From Flavobacterium sp. (GTDB lineage: Bacteria; Bacteroidota; Bacteroidia; Flavobacteriales; Flavobacteriaceae), in assembly GCF_024642105.1 (NCBI RefSeq), contig NZ_JAHEBT010000003.1, positions 44,727 to 108,726 on the forward strand: DNA of 64,000 bases, in the 5' to 3' direction. Positions 26,937-38,900 of this stretch are shown piece by piece. The position numbers were made by a program, and so were the translations under genes. Position 1 is the first letter of the stretch. Every line of letters begins with the position of its first letter. The notes under the pieces were generated by a model. That model was not told the DNA's origin, made no database searches, and saw only the letters and a program-made list of their open reading frames with translations.

Positions 26937-27929
26937 CTAATTTTTAACTTTTGAAACAGCACCTTTTGCGGGCCCTACATAAACTGAATCTTGAACGGGA
27001 CTTACATACGGTTTGTTTTTCTTTCCAAAAACAGACACATTAATATAACGAGTAGGATACAATCGAACATCTTGTAACAACAATTCCATTTCCTTTGTTG
27101 TTGCTTTTAAATTATTGTATAAAGCTTCGTCTTTCAACAACTTCCCAGCCGTTCCTTTTCCTGATTGTAAATCCAACATTAACCCATCAACTTTGGCTAA
27201 GGTTTTATTTAAATTCTTAACTGTTTTTCCTAAGTCGGCTCTATTCAATGAATCAGAAATTTTAGCAAAATCTGTAGCAACCTTCTTAAAGTTAGTGATT
27301 ACTCCTTTTAAATCTGATTTGTTATCATTTAAAATCGAACTCGCACTTACTGAAGTAGCGTGAAGTTCTACCATTGTTTGACTCAACTCAGACAAACTTG
27401 TTTTTAAATTTTCTTGAGATTTTTTATCCAATATATTGTTAATACCAGTTAATAATTGATCTGTATTATTCAATATAGACTCTAATTTTGCTTGCAAAGG
27501 AACTAGCTTCTCTTGTACAGATGCACTTAAACTTAATTTTAAGTTACCCTTTAATTCCTGTCCATTAACAGCCAAGTCTTTATTTTTAAAATCGGGTTCA
27601 ATTGCAATTTGTTTGCCTCCAATCAAGCCTGGTTCATAAATAGTAGCTAAACTTGTACTTGAAATTGGGAAATCGGTTGTGATTTGTAACTCTACAATTA
27701 ATTTTCCTGTAGACTCCTCTATTGTAATATCATTTACTTTTCCAATAGCCAAACCATTTAAAGTTACAGGTGCGGATTTAGCTAATCCTTCCACATTATC
27801 ATAGGTAACATAGTAGGTTTTATAATTTGCAAAAACTGCTTTACCTTTTAGGAAACTATATCCCCAAATGAATAACAAAATTGAAGCTATTACCAGTACA
27901 GCTGTTTTAATTTCTCTTGATATTTTCAA
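26937..27929 (-). CDS. MlaD/MCE-domain lipid transport protein
   Basis: 330 residues: an N-terminal anchor (AVLVIASILLFIWGYSFL, residues 11-28), then the MCE domain (about 35-115) with YYVTYDNVEGLAKSAPVTL and PGLIGGKQIAI, then a long helical, coiled-coil tail with heptads (about 130-280). MlaD-like proteins form periplasmic hexamers for phospholipid traffic. The start is TTG (27927-27929): no ATG, GTG or CTG is in frame between it and a TAG stop two codons upstream, and the start matches known relatives. It continues the amidase operon. Confidence 0.9.
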   Translation of the reverse strand: MKISREIKTAVLVIASILLFIWGYSFLKGKAVFANYKTYYVTYDNVEGLAKSAPVTLNGLAIGKVNDITIEESTGKLIVELQITTDFPISSTSLATIYEPGLIGGKQIAIEPDFKNKDLAVNGQELKGNLKLSLSASVQEKLVPLQAKLESILNNTDQLLTGINNILDKKSQENLKTSLSELSQTMVELHATSVSASSILNDNKSDLKGVITNFKKVATDFAKISDSLNRADLGKTVKNLNKTLAKVDGLMLDLQSGKGTAGKLLKDEALYNNLKATTKEMELLLQDVRLYPTRYINVSVFGKKNKPYVSPVQDSVYVGPAKGAVSKVKN

Positions 27930-27974
27930 AATCTAAATTTTTGAGCAAAATTAATATAAAATAATGGACTAAAG

Positions 27975-29150
27975 CTATAATTTAAGTGCTTCTTGAATAC
28001 TTATTTTTTCTCCATTCTTAAAGGCGATTAGAAATGCCGAATTGTATCCTTTGCTTTTGGCTTCCTTCAACATTTGCTTTGCCATTTCATAATCCGAAGT
28101 TTCTCCATACATATAAATAAAAGAACTCTTATACGAATCCATCGTGATTGGATCTAAACCTTTAAAATTCTTAGGTTCTAAAGCTACTTTTTTAACACTT
28201 ACTCCTATTTGAACTTTGTAAATTAAAGACAAAGCCGAAATTTCTTTTTTAGGTTCTATTTTTTTAATCTCAGGTATCGTAAGAATCTCTTTGGACTTTT
28301 CTTGACTCGCTGTATCTTTAACTAGTTTATTAACAATTCTTTTAGAAGGTTTTAATTCTTTAATTTCAAGATCTCCATCCCCAAAAAATTCATTTCTATA
28401 ACTCATAATGGCATTAGCAATGGCCTCGGCTAATTCGTCTTGACCTTCTTCTGAATTTAACAAATCTCCCTCAACTGGATTGGATACAAAACCCATTTCA
28501 ACCAAAACTCTTGGCATGTAAGCTTTGTGTAATACCATAAATCGTTCTTGTTTTACTCCACCATGACGTAACTTCTTACCTAATTTTCCAAATTGTTCTT
28601 CAATTTTACTTGCAAGAATAATACTATTGTCTAAAAACTCTTCCTGCATTAATGTAAAACCTAATAATGATTCTGGGGAATTCGGATCAAAACCATCGTA
28701 CTTTTGCTTATAATCTTTCTCTTTTGTAATTACCGAATTTTCCTTTTTTGCTACTTCTAAATTAGAAGCCAGTTTACTCAAACCCATAACATAGGTCTCA
28801 GTACCATCAGCAGCTGTATTTTTATTAGCATTACAATGAATTGAAACAAAAATATCTGATTTCGCTCTGTTGGCAATATTAGCACGTTCAATTAAATCAA
28901 TAAAAACATCCGTATTTCGGGTGTAAACCACGTCTATTTTCTTAGTTTTTTCTAGGATTTGACCTACTTTTAAAACGACAGCTAATGCAATATTTTTTTC
29001 TATTCGCCCACTATAAACTGCACCATAATCATGAGCTCCATGCCCTGCATCCAAGGTTACTTTAAATTTTGAATTTTGGCTATACATTTGAGATGATAGC
29101 ACTATTAGAACAAAAGAAAATAAAACCTTAATCTTATAAGTAAAAGACAT
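27975..29150 (-). CDS. N-acetylmuramoyl-L-alanine amidase (Amidase_3) with SPOR domain
   Basis: 391 residues with a signal peptide ending near SSQMYSQ. The zinc amidase domain (about 30-235) shows LDAGHGAHDYGA, SIHCNAN, and VEMGFVSN. A low-complexity linker leads to a SPOR domain (about 315-391; VQIGVSVKKVALEPKNFKGL and ISIQEALKL), which binds denuded glycan at the division site. It probably cleaves septal murein. Divergent from lptD; their shared 83-base gap holds a TATTTTTG box for lptD. Confidence 0.93.
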   Translation of the reverse strand: MSFTYKIKVLFSFVLIVLSSQMYSQNSKFKVTLDAGHGAHDYGAVYSGRIEKNIALAVVLKVGQILEKTKKIDVVYTRNTDVFIDLIERANIANRAKSDIFVSIHCNANKNTAADGTETYVMGLSKLASNLEVAKKENSVITKEKDYKQKYDGFDPNSPESLLGFTLMQEEFLDNSIILASKIEEQFGKLGKKLRHGGVKQERFMVLHKAYMPRVLVEMGFVSNPVEGDLLNSEEGQDELAEAIANAIMSYRNEFFGDGDLEIKELKPSKRIVNKLVKDTASQEKSKEILTIPEIKKIEPKKEISALSLIYKVQIGVSVKKVALEPKNFKGLDPITMDSYKSSFIYMYGETSDYEMAKQMLKEAKSKGYNSAFLIAFKNGEKISIQEALKL

Positions 29151-29233
29151 AAATCTGTATGTTAATTTTAATTAAAACTCAATGGTTATAAATTATTTAT
29201 TTGACTATTTTTGCCGAAAAATAATATGTAAGT

Positions 29234-31969
29234 TTGGCACATCAAAAAACAAACCATATTTTTACAAAAATAGCATTTAAACCTTTGCGTACAAACTTAT
29301 TTAATATCGTTTTATTATCAATTTTCCTAACAATTGGATCTGGTAATTTGTATTCCCAAGATATTAAGAAAAAAACACCCTCAATATCTTTAATTAAAGA
29401 AACTGAAAAAAACAAAAACAGCACTATCAATCCTTTAGAACTGAACTCTAAAAAAATATCAGACACCCTAAAAAAAGACAGTCTAAAATCTAAAAAACCG
29501 TTTTTAGAAGGCAAAGTAAAATACAAAGCGGACAACTACACCAAAATTGATCAAAAGAAAAAGCATATTACATTATACGATAAAGCAGAACTTTACTACC
29601 AAGATGTTGAACTAAAATCGGGAGTTATTTTACTTGATTATGAAAAAAACGAAGTCTATGCAGGTAGAATAAAAGACTCTACTGGAAAATTTACTCAATT
29701 CCCCAATTTCAAACAAGGTGCCAATATAATTGAACCCGATTCTATCCGATTTAATTTCAAGACCAAAAAAGCTATTATTTGGAACTCCAGAACAGACCAA
29801 GGAGAATTCAAAGTAAAAGCTGCTTTTACTAAAAAAGAAAATGATTCGGTATACTTTCTAAAAGGAGCGCGTTTTACTACCTCAAAAGACGTAGATAATC
29901 CAGAATATTATTTCCAAACGAACAAGGTGAAGTTTGTACCCGGAAAAAAAGTAGTTACCGGAGTTACTAATATGGTCATTGCTAATGTACCTACTCCTAT
30001 TGCCTTACCTTTTGCATTTTTTCCAATGTCAAAAGAAACTAGTATTTCAGGCATTCTTTTGCCTAGTTATAATGATTCTAATACACGTGGATTTTCACTT
30101 CAAAATGGAGGGTATTATTTTGCTTTAAGTGATCATTATGATTTGACTATTCTTGGCGACTATTACACCAATGGAAGCTATGGAATGCGATTTGAATCGA
30201 ACTATGCAAAACGCTACAATTATAGAGGTAATGTAAACGTTCGTTTTGAAAATTTAATTACAAGTGAACGTGGCTATCCCGATTATAGTAAACAAAGAAT
30301 CTACAATATTCAATGGTCCCATTCTAGAGACACTAAAGCCAGTCCAAATTCAAACTTTTCTGCCTCTGTTAATCTTGGAAGTAGTAAATATTTCAAACAG
30401 TCTATTAATCAAGTTAATATAGGTTCAAATCTAAATAATACTATGAGTTCTTCTGTCTCTTATAGCAGAACGTTTAATGGGTCGGGACCACAATCGCGAT
30501 TATCATTAACGGCAACTCATTCTCAGAACACACAAACGGAACAAATTGACATGACCTTACCAACACTCCAATTTAGTGTTGACCGCATCTACCCATTCGT
30601 AAAAAAAGATGGAGTGAAAAAAGGATTTTTCAAGAATATCAACCTTCAATACGATTTAAGTGCTAAAAATAGTATTTCTACTACTGACTCCTTATTTTTT
30701 AAACCTCAAATGTTTGAAAATGCCAAAGTAGGTTTACAACATTCGATACCTTTAAGCACCAATTTTAAATTATTCAAATATTTTAGTGCATCCTCTTCAT
30801 TCAATTATAAAGAAGTTTGGTATACCAAAACTATTAGTAGAAATTATGATGCTACACAAGGTAAAGTAATTGATACCGAAATCAAAGGATTTGATGCTTT
30901 TAGAACCTATTCATTTTCTTCAAGTTTAGGAACCACTATTTATGGGACATTTAATTTGGGTGCTAATAAAAAAATTCAAGCTATCCGACACGTAATGAGG
31001 CCTTCTATTTCTTATGGTTATACCCCTAGCTTTGAAAAATATTACGACACTTATGCTGCAGATGGAAGTGGTACTATGATAAAAGAATATTCTCGATTTG
31101 AGAATGGAATATATGGCGCTCCAGGAAATTCTAATTCAAATACCCTAGGAATTGATTTAAGCAATACAATTGAGGCAAAAGTAACTGATAAAGACAGTAC
31201 CAAAACAGAACCTAAAAAAGTAATGCTGTTAAACAATTTAAATCTGTCCACAAGTTACGATTTAAATGCAGATGGAGTACGAACACTTGCTTGGTCTCCA
31301 GTTCGTGTTAGTGGCGGTACTCAATTTTTTGACAATAAGATGAATGTCAATTTTGGAGCCACCTTAGACCCCTATGCTATTGACAATTCTGGTAAAAGAA
31401 TCAATGTTTATAATATTGACAATGGAGGAAGTTTATTTCGAATGACTAGTGCAAATATGACCTTAAACTATTCCCTTTCGAGTTCGGATAAAGCTAAAAA
31501 TAATGACTCTGACCAAACAAAAAGAAATGGAGGACGCGAAGACGATTTGTTTGGAAAACCTAATTTAGGAAATCACCAGAAAAGTCAATTTGACGATACT
31601 GAAGATAAAGGAGAAGACACTATTTCTGAATTTTTCCACTCAAAACTACCTTGGGATATGACGTTTGCATATTCACTGACCTACGGAAATAATAACCGAG
31701 AAAAGAAAATAATTGGAAATTCATTAATGATATCAATCAATGCCGATCTAACTCCTAAATGGAAAACAGGAATTTCAACCGGATATGATTTTGTTCAAAA
31801 AGGAGTAACTTACACACAACTACGTTTTGAAAGAGATTTATTAAGTTGGAGAATGGATTTTAATTGGTCGCCTTTTGGAACCTATGCCAACTGGGGATTC
31901 TTCATCGGAATCAAATCAGGTGTATTAAGTGATATTAAATGGGATAAACGAAGTACTTTAATTCGATAA
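29234..31969 (+). CDS. lptD: LptD-like outer-membrane LPS assembly protein
   Basis: 911 residues. After the signal peptide (FNIVLLSIFLTIGSGNLYSQ) comes an N-terminal periplasmic jellyroll-like part (KPFLEGKVKYKADNYTKIDQ, VFYA-type OstA repeats to about 230) and then a large beta-barrel (about 240-911). The barrel shows LPSYNDSNTRGFSLQNGGYYF, typical of LptD. The start is TTG at 29234: the preceding in-frame stop is only 4 codons upstream and the first internal Met is near residue 250. Assembly of LPS at the outer leaflet is the role of the family; the family is well recognised. Confidence 0.85.
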   Translation: MAHQKTNHIFTKIAFKPLRTNLFNIVLLSIFLTIGSGNLYSQDIKKKTPSISLIKETEKNKNSTINPLELNSKKISDTLKKDSLKSKKPFLEGKVKYKADNYTKIDQKKKHITLYDKAELYYQDVELKSGVILLDYEKNEVYAGRIKDSTGKFTQFPNFKQGANIIEPDSIRFNFKTKKAIIWNSRTDQGEFKVKAAFTKKENDSVYFLKGARFTTSKDVDNPEYYFQTNKVKFVPGKKVVTGVTNMVIANVPTPIALPFAFFPMSKETSISGILLPSYNDSNTRGFSLQNGGYYFALSDHYDLTILGDYYTNGSYGMRFESNYAKRYNYRGNVNVRFENLITSERGYPDYSKQRIYNIQWSHSRDTKASPNSNFSASVNLGSSKYFKQSINQVNIGSNLNNTMSSSVSYSRTFNGSGPQSRLSLTATHSQNTQTEQIDMTLPTLQFSVDRIYPFVKKDGVKKGFFKNINLQYDLSAKNSISTTDSLFFKPQMFENAKVGLQHSIPLSTNFKLFKYFSASSSFNYKEVWYTKTISRNYDATQGKVIDTEIKGFDAFRTYSFSSSLGTTIYGTFNLGANKKIQAIRHVMRPSISYGYTPSFEKYYDTYAADGSGTMIKEYSRFENGIYGAPGNSNSNTLGIDLSNTIEAKVTDKDSTKTEPKKVMLLNNLNLSTSYDLNADGVRTLAWSPVRVSGGTQFFDNKMNVNFGATLDPYAIDNSGKRINVYNIDNGGSLFRMTSANMTLNYSLSSSDKAKNNDSDQTKRNGGREDDLFGKPNLGNHQKSQFDDTEDKGEDTISEFFHSKLPWDMTFAYSLTYGNNNREKKIIGNSLMISINADLTPKWKTGISTGYDFVQKGVTYTQLRFERDLLSWRMDFNWSPFGTYANWGFFIGIKSGVLSDIKWDKRSTLIR

Positions 31970-31978
31970 ATAATAATT

Positions 31979-32359
31979 ATGAAAAAAATAATTTTTACTG
32001 ATAAAGCTCCCGCTCCAATAGGGCCTTATAATCAAGCCGTACTAACTGGAAACACTTTGTACACCTCAGGACAAATTGCAATTAATCCAGCAACCGGAGA
32101 ACTAGTTCTTGATACTATTGAGTTAGAAACCAAACAAGTGATGCAGAACATGAAAGCTGTTTTAGAAGCTGCCGGAATGACCTTTGAGAATGTAGTCAAG
32201 TCAACCATTTTCATTTCAAATATGAATGATTTTGGAAGCATTAATTCAGTTTACGGATCTTACTTTAATAAAAAAACCGCTCCAGCTCGTGAAACGGTTC
32301 AAGTGGCTTGTTTGCCAAAAAATGTAAATGTAGAAATCTCTATGATTGCAGTGCAATAG
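31979..32359 (+). CDS. ridA: RidA-family imine deaminase
   Basis: Hydrolyses reactive enamine or imine by-products of PLP enzymes, notably those of threonine dehydratase. 126 residues with the family blocks KAPAPIGPYNQAV, LYTSGQIA, MKAVLEAAGMTFENVVK, and the active-site Arg in APARETVQVACLP with EISMIAV. Its stop lies 9 bases after lptD. Its 3' end overlaps the convergent mgsA by 20 bases. Confidence 0.96.
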   Translation: MKKIIFTDKAPAPIGPYNQAVLTGNTLYTSGQIAINPATGELVLDTIELETKQVMQNMKAVLEAAGMTFENVVKSTIFISNMNDFGSINSVYGSYFNKKTAPARETVQVACLPKNVNVEISMIAVQ

Positions 32360-32714
32360 CATTTAATAATAACTGTGCCGTTGCTTCGTTAGTTGCCAAT
32401 GGCACATTATGTACATCGCAAACACGAATTAACATATTAATATCTGCTTCATGCGGATGGCTTGATAATGGATCTTTAAAAAAGAAAACCATTTGAGTGA
32501 TTCCTTCCGCTACTCGACCTGCAATTTGCGCATCACCACCTAAAGGTCCTGAAAGCATTCTAGTTACTTTAAATCCAGCTTCTTCAGCCTTACCTCCAGT
32601 AGTTCCAGTGGCAATCAACTTGATTTTTTCTTGTTGCAAAACAACTTTGTTTTTGATTAAAAACTGAACTAAATCATTCTTTTTGCCGTCGTGTGCAATT
32701 ACAGCTATTTCCAT
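32340..32714 (-). CDS. mgsA: Methylglyoxal synthase
   Basis: Converts DHAP to methylglyoxal and phosphate. 124 residues with the phosphate-binding and catalytic loop GPLGGDAQIAG (Asp61 as in E. coli Asp71) and the conserved block KDPLSSHPHEADIN, then DVHNVPLATN. It is shorter than the 152-residue E. coli enzyme at the C terminus, though all motifs are present. Follows the kinase gene by 6 bases and is transcribed away from gapA and pfkA, so control with glycolysis is plausible. Confidence 0.93.
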   Translation of the reverse strand: MEIAVIAHDGKKNDLVQFLIKNKVVLQQEKIKLIATGTTGGKAEEAGFKVTRMLSGPLGGDAQIAGRVAEGITQMVFFFKDPLSSHPHEADINMLIRVCDVHNVPLATNEATAQLLLNAIALQS

Positions 32715-32720
32715 TCTATT

Positions 32721-33572
32721 TTATTTATTAGCAACGTGATATGCAATCAAACCATCGATTGGTCTTCTTAACACATTACCCAATTTAATTTGGTATTTAT
32801 CAAAAGTAACTTGTAATTCGTCTTTTAAATAAAAAGCAATCGATCCTACAAAATGAACAGGTACTTCTTGATAATTATCGTATTGTCTGATATAATTTTT
32901 AACAAAAGATTTCATCCCTTTGTAAATGATTTTTTTACAAAATGGATCTTCTTTATGCTGAATCAAGAACTTAGCAAAAGTTGCTAAATACGCATTAGGA
33001 TTAGCTTCTTTATACAATTTGCTCTTGATGTAATCTGGAGTCATATCGTATTCTTTTTCAAATTCAACAGCCAAATGCTGAGGCATTTTATTGAAGTAAT
33101 ACTTTCTGATTAATTCTTTACCAAAAACGTTTCCACTACAATCATCCATTACAATGTAACCTAACGATTGTACTTTTTGATGCAATTCTTTTCCGTCAAA
33201 ATAGCTACAGTTGGAGCCTGTACCCAAAATACTAACAATAGCTTTTTCGCCTTTTGGTGTAGTAGCATATACTGCTGCATACGTATCTTCTTCAACGACA
33301 ACAATAGCATTGGGAAAATAAGCCTGAAAAACCTGAGAAAGGAATACTTTCATTCTTTCTGTTCCACAACCTGCTCCATAAAAGAATAAATGAGTTGCCT
33401 CATTTTTATTTTGTAAAATATCAAAACGATCATTCAAACGCTCAACAACTTCAGTTTCATCAAGAATCTCTGGATTCAAACCTAAGGTTTGTGTTGTGAA
33501 TAATACTTTTCCGCTATCGTCTATCGCAATCCAATCGGCTTTGGTAGAACCACTATCAACTATTAATTTCAT
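32721..33572 (-). CDS. BadF/BadG-type kinase, probable N-acetylglucosamine kinase
   Basis: ASKHA-fold kinase of 283 residues. It shows phosphate-1 LIVDSGSTKADW, the FFYGAGCG block and phosphate-2 SILGTGSNC, then VGSIAF with the DDCSGNVFGKEL segment. Bacteroidota homologs are called N-acetylglucosamine kinase. I placed the start at 33572 (MKLIVDSGS), the usual N terminus, since the extra codons from 33617 are low complexity and lack conservation value. Probably cotranscribed with mgsA. Confidence 0.85.
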   Translation of the reverse strand: MKLIVDSGSTKADWIAIDDSGKVLFTTQTLGLNPEILDETEVVERLNDRFDILQNKNEATHLFFYGAGCGTERMKVFLSQVFQAYFPNAIVVVEEDTYAAVYATTPKGEKAIVSILGTGSNCSYFDGKELHQKVQSLGYIVMDDCSGNVFGKELIRKYYFNKMPQHLAVEFEKEYDMTPDYIKSKLYKEANPNAYLATFAKFLIQHKEDPFCKKIIYKGMKSFVKNYIRQYDNYQEVPVHFVGSIAFYLKDELQVTFDKYQIKLGNVLRRPIDGLIAYHVANK

Positions 33573-33672
33573 CTTTTGGTTTTTTTGGTTTTTTGGGTAT
33601 TGGAAATCTGTTTCCAAAGACTATAAAGTTAAACGTTTTATAGCATTCTGAATAAATGAAAACAGTAAAAAA

Positions 33673-33710
33673 ATAAAATCCCGTTACAATAACAATAACG
33701 GGATTTTATT
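33673..33710 (-). terminator. Terminator of gapA
   Basis: ATAAAATCCCGTTA pairs with TAACGGGATTTTAT across 9 bases, 14 bases past the gapA stop, flanked by A and T runs. Confidence 0.9.
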
Positions 33711-33723
33711 GAAAAAGTATTGA

Positions 33724-34734
<1,011 letters not shown>

Positions 34735-34800
34735 TTAATTTTAGATTTAGTTTATTTAGTGTAATTTTTATTTCTGATTTGATTCTCAATCAGAATATAT

Positions 34801-35787
34801 TTATATAGATACAATATCAGAAACTCGTAACAATTCTGTGTCAATTTCTGAATGTCCTTTTATAGCTTGTTCCAAAGGAGTCAACGTAATTTTATCTTGA
34901 TTGATTCCTGCCATAAAGTTAGATTTACCTTCTAGTAAAGACTCAACCGCTTTTACTCCTAGTCTACTTGCTAAAACTCTATCAAAACAAGATGGAGAAC
35001 CTCCTCTTTGCATGTGTCCTAATACCGAAACTCTAACATCATACTCTGGTAAATTGGATTCTACATAATCTTTTAATTCGAAAACGCTTTTACCAATTTT
35101 ATCTCCTTCGGCAATGACAACAATACTAGATGATTTACCTGCTGCTTTACTCTTTTTAAGAGAGTCTAACAATCGATCCAATCCCATATCTTCTTCAGGA
35201 ATCAAAATTTCTTCAGCTCCAGCTCCAATACCAGCATTTAATGCAATATGACCCGCATCACGTCCCATAACTTCAACTAAGAACAATCGGTTATGAGAAC
35301 TCGCTGTATCACGGATTTTATCAATTACTTCTACTACAGTATTCAAAGCGGTATCATATCCTAAAGTATGACTTGTTCCAAAAATATCGTTATCAATAGT
35401 ACCCGGAATTCCAATTACAGGAAAGTTGTATTCAGAGTTGAATAATAAAGCACCTGTAAAACTTCCATCACCACCAATAACAACAAAAGCATCGATTTCG
35501 GCTTTAACCAAATTATCGTATGCCTTTTTTCTTCCTTCTGGAGTTTTAAATTCCATAGAACGAGCCGATTTTAAAATCGTCCCTCCTTTATTAATAATAT
35601 TATTTACGCTACGAGGTCCCATCTCTTTGAAATCACCTTCAATCATTCCTTGGTATCCTCTGTAAATCCCTACGCATCCAATATTATGGAAAGCACAAGT
35701 TCTAACAACTGAGCGTATTGCAGCATTCATTCCTGGTGAATCACCACCCGAAGTAAGAACACCTATTTTTCTTATTTTATTTGGCAT
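34801..35787 (-). CDS. pfkA: ATP-dependent 6-phosphofructokinase
   Basis: Phosphorylates fructose 6-phosphate, committing step of glycolysis. 328 residues with the GGDSPGMNA, GGDGSFTGA, PGTIDNDI and EVMGRDAGHIAL motifs, plus the allosteric GHMQRGGSP block. The G in GGDGS and the residues of the ATP-binding loop point to ATP, not PPi. It is the first gene of the pfkA-gapA pair. Confidence 0.97.
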   Translation of the reverse strand: MPNKIRKIGVLTSGGDSPGMNAAIRSVVRTCAFHNIGCVGIYRGYQGMIEGDFKEMGPRSVNNIINKGGTILKSARSMEFKTPEGRKKAYDNLVKAEIDAFVVIGGDGSFTGALLFNSEYNFPVIGIPGTIDNDIFGTSHTLGYDTALNTVVEVIDKIRDTASSHNRLFLVEVMGRDAGHIALNAGIGAGAEEILIPEEDMGLDRLLDSLKKSKAAGKSSSIVVIAEGDKIGKSVFELKDYVESNLPEYDVRVSVLGHMQRGGSPSCFDRVLASRLGVKAVESLLEGKSNFMAGINQDKITLTPLEQAIKGHSEIDTELLRVSDIVSI

Positions 35788-35984
35788 TATTATAGTATTT
35801 GGCGTAAAATTAATAAACGCGAATTAGTTTCAAAGCGATGTTTTTAATTAATTAGAAAACCATTGTAAATTCAAACGTTTTCGTTAATAAGTTTTCAAAA
35901 AAGCAATAAAAATAATTATTTTTTAAAAAAAATCAATAAAATAGTTACAATTTGATAATTAGCAAATTCTTTACAAAATTATAT

Positions 35985-38900
35985 TTAATCTTCTTCTGGA
36001 ATTACTGCCTCCTGATTTTTTTTAGGCACTTCTTTATTTGACTTTTTCGAATTTGAAAATCGAATAAAATCAGGTGCCATTTCTGAATCTTGATCTAAGT
36101 ATTCTGCTGGAATAGTTTGAATTATACGTTGTTTCTTGAATATTTTTTGTACCAATTCTTTAAAGGTATCAAAATCAACTTCATAAGTAATACCTGCACC
36201 TTGGGTATACCCTATGCCTTGACCAATATAATTAATATCATTTTCTTTATTAAAAAATCGTAAATTTAATGTCCCATCATCGTTTACACGCCAAAGCAAC
36301 TCTACATTACCTATAAATGCAGTTTGGTTTAAGCCTCCAAAAGGCACTCCTAATTTGCCATTAAAAGTAATTCTCTCATTAATTTTTGACGAAATAGAAG
36401 CTTCAAAACGACCATCAGTTTCTTTACCTAATCGCCTGTCTGCTCCTACCACATTAATTCCTAAATTAAACTTCTCGTCTTCTGATTTAATAACGTTACC
36501 TAACAAACCTGTGGCGGTTTCAAATAAACTTCCCGATAAGTCACTTTGACTCATTCCTTCAGCACTTAAAAAACTCCCAGTTGACAATAAATACAACGCC
36601 TGTGTCTGGCGTACTTCTTTATCATACAATTTAGTTTGAATCTCAGATTTTAACACACTAGTTACCGTTGGAAAATCTATATTAAAATCGGGTTCCGGAC
36701 TCATTAAATCGCCTTTAATACCTATGACCACCTCAACAGGAACCTTTTTATTAAAAGATGAATTATCAATTAACAATGAAGGGTTTGCGGTGGTTTTATA
36801 AACAGCTTCCAAATTCAATTGTGCTTTTAACGGATTTCCGTCCCAGGAGATTGAACCGCCTTTTTTTACAGAAAATCGCTTATTAATTCCTGTTGTTCTA
36901 AAATTATAAGTTCCTTCATACGCCTGAAAATCTCCCCACATATTAAATTTTCCAAGGGTATTAATTTTAAATAGTAGCGAACCATTCCCTTTCCCTTTCA
37001 TACCATGTCCTGAATTTCGATCTAATATTACTTCTACCTCCGCATCTGGTGTAATATTAAAATCAAACTCTAACTCTAAGCCATTATAATCACGTACTTT
37101 TTCTACTATACCCTTTTGTAAATTAAATTTTTCCCTTGGAGTAATAAAATGCAAAAATACGTTATCACTTACACTCTCTGCATTATTAATTGGAATCTTA
37201 ATTGAAGTTCCTTTTTCAGATTTCGCATCAACATTAATAAAAAGACTATTAGTAGGCCCTTTTATAGTGGCTACTCCATTAATAAATGCCGTTCCAAAAT
37301 AAGCAGCATCTTCAGTGTCTTTAGTATCTAATGCCAATAATCTTTTAGAAGATATTCCTAAGTCTAATTTCCAATCTGAAAAATTATTATGTTCTATTGT
37401 TCCGTTTAAAACACCCTTGGTAGCAAATTTTGAATCAGTTAAAAGATTATTCCTAAACAAAAACTTCTCATCAGTTAAATCTACAATTGTTTTATCCATC
37501 AAAAAATAATCAACTCCCAAATAAGGAACACTCATACCGGCTTTGTCCAGGTAAAGTCGACCATTTATCTCTGGTTTATTTATATTCCCTTGAACTGTTG
37601 CGTTGCCGGAAACCATCCCTCTAATGTTTGACAATACTTCACCTCCAATTGGATCTAAAGTGGCTAACTTAAATTGATCTAGTTTTAACCTTAAATCCAA
37701 TAACGTTTCATTGTTTTGAACGATAAGATTTCCACTAGCATTAAATGATTCAAAATCATTATCTATAATAGCAGAATTGATAGCAAATTTTGACAAGCTC
37801 TCGTCTCCTTCAATATCCAGTTCAAGAGTACCTAAATTTGTTTTATTGAGATTCAAGTGATCTATTACTAAAGAAGCTGTCGGGCGATAGACTGCTTTAT
37901 CTTGTTTAAAATTGACCGATCCGTTAATATTTCCATCAAAAACAAACAATTCATCTTCAGGAGTAATTTTATTCAAATTCACATCCTTAAAGTTCAATTT
38001 CAAATCCTTATACGAATTACCTCTTATCATCCCAAGCAATTCAATTCTTTGATGTTCGTGAGACAAAACAATATCTTCAATTGCGAATTCCCTCAACCCT
38101 TTATCGAAAACAATGCGATTGTCTGGGGTGTCATTCTCATTCAAAAACCATAAATAATCCTTGAATTTCACTTCTGATTTACTAATCCCCACAACATTTT
38201 TCTTGTCTTTATTAATCGTGTGGTATAGATTCAAATTAAAATAATCTTCTCCTTTAGCTCCCCCTTTAAACTCCGTACGAAAAAACAAAGAGTCTTTCAT
38301 TGTCACATTAATCAAGCTAAAATCACGTATTTTATAATACTTCGATTTAATAGAATCCAACTCGATGTATGCATTATACAATGGATTTTTATTGTCTACA
38401 TTAATCCTAACATTATCAAAAGTGTTCTTAGCGGCAATAATCTGAGGTGAATTAAAGTTGAGTTTAAATTCATTTTTATCCGAATTAATTTTCCCTTTTA
38501 CAACAGTATTGGTTTCAATAGAAATTTCAGGAAAAAGCACTTCTACAATTTTATTATTGATCGAAAAATCAAAATTTAAAAATTGCCCCTTTTCTACCTT
38601 ATTCGGCTTGTAATTGGTATAAAGACTACCTAATGAATTTTCAACTAATTTTCGTAATTGATTGAATTTGTATTTACCCTCAATTTTTCCTTCAACAATA
38701 TCTGGAGAATTTACCGTTATCGTTCTGATTTTATTTTCGTCAAAACTAGAATTAACTTTAAAATTAGTAAAGAAATAAGTTGATTTAGAATTAGTATATG
38801 TAGTTTGGTTTACAAACACATCTCCTTGTAAATTATCTATCGTATTTCCTGCCACTTGCACTACAATATCTCCTTTCAATAAAGAGGTTGCATCATTAGC

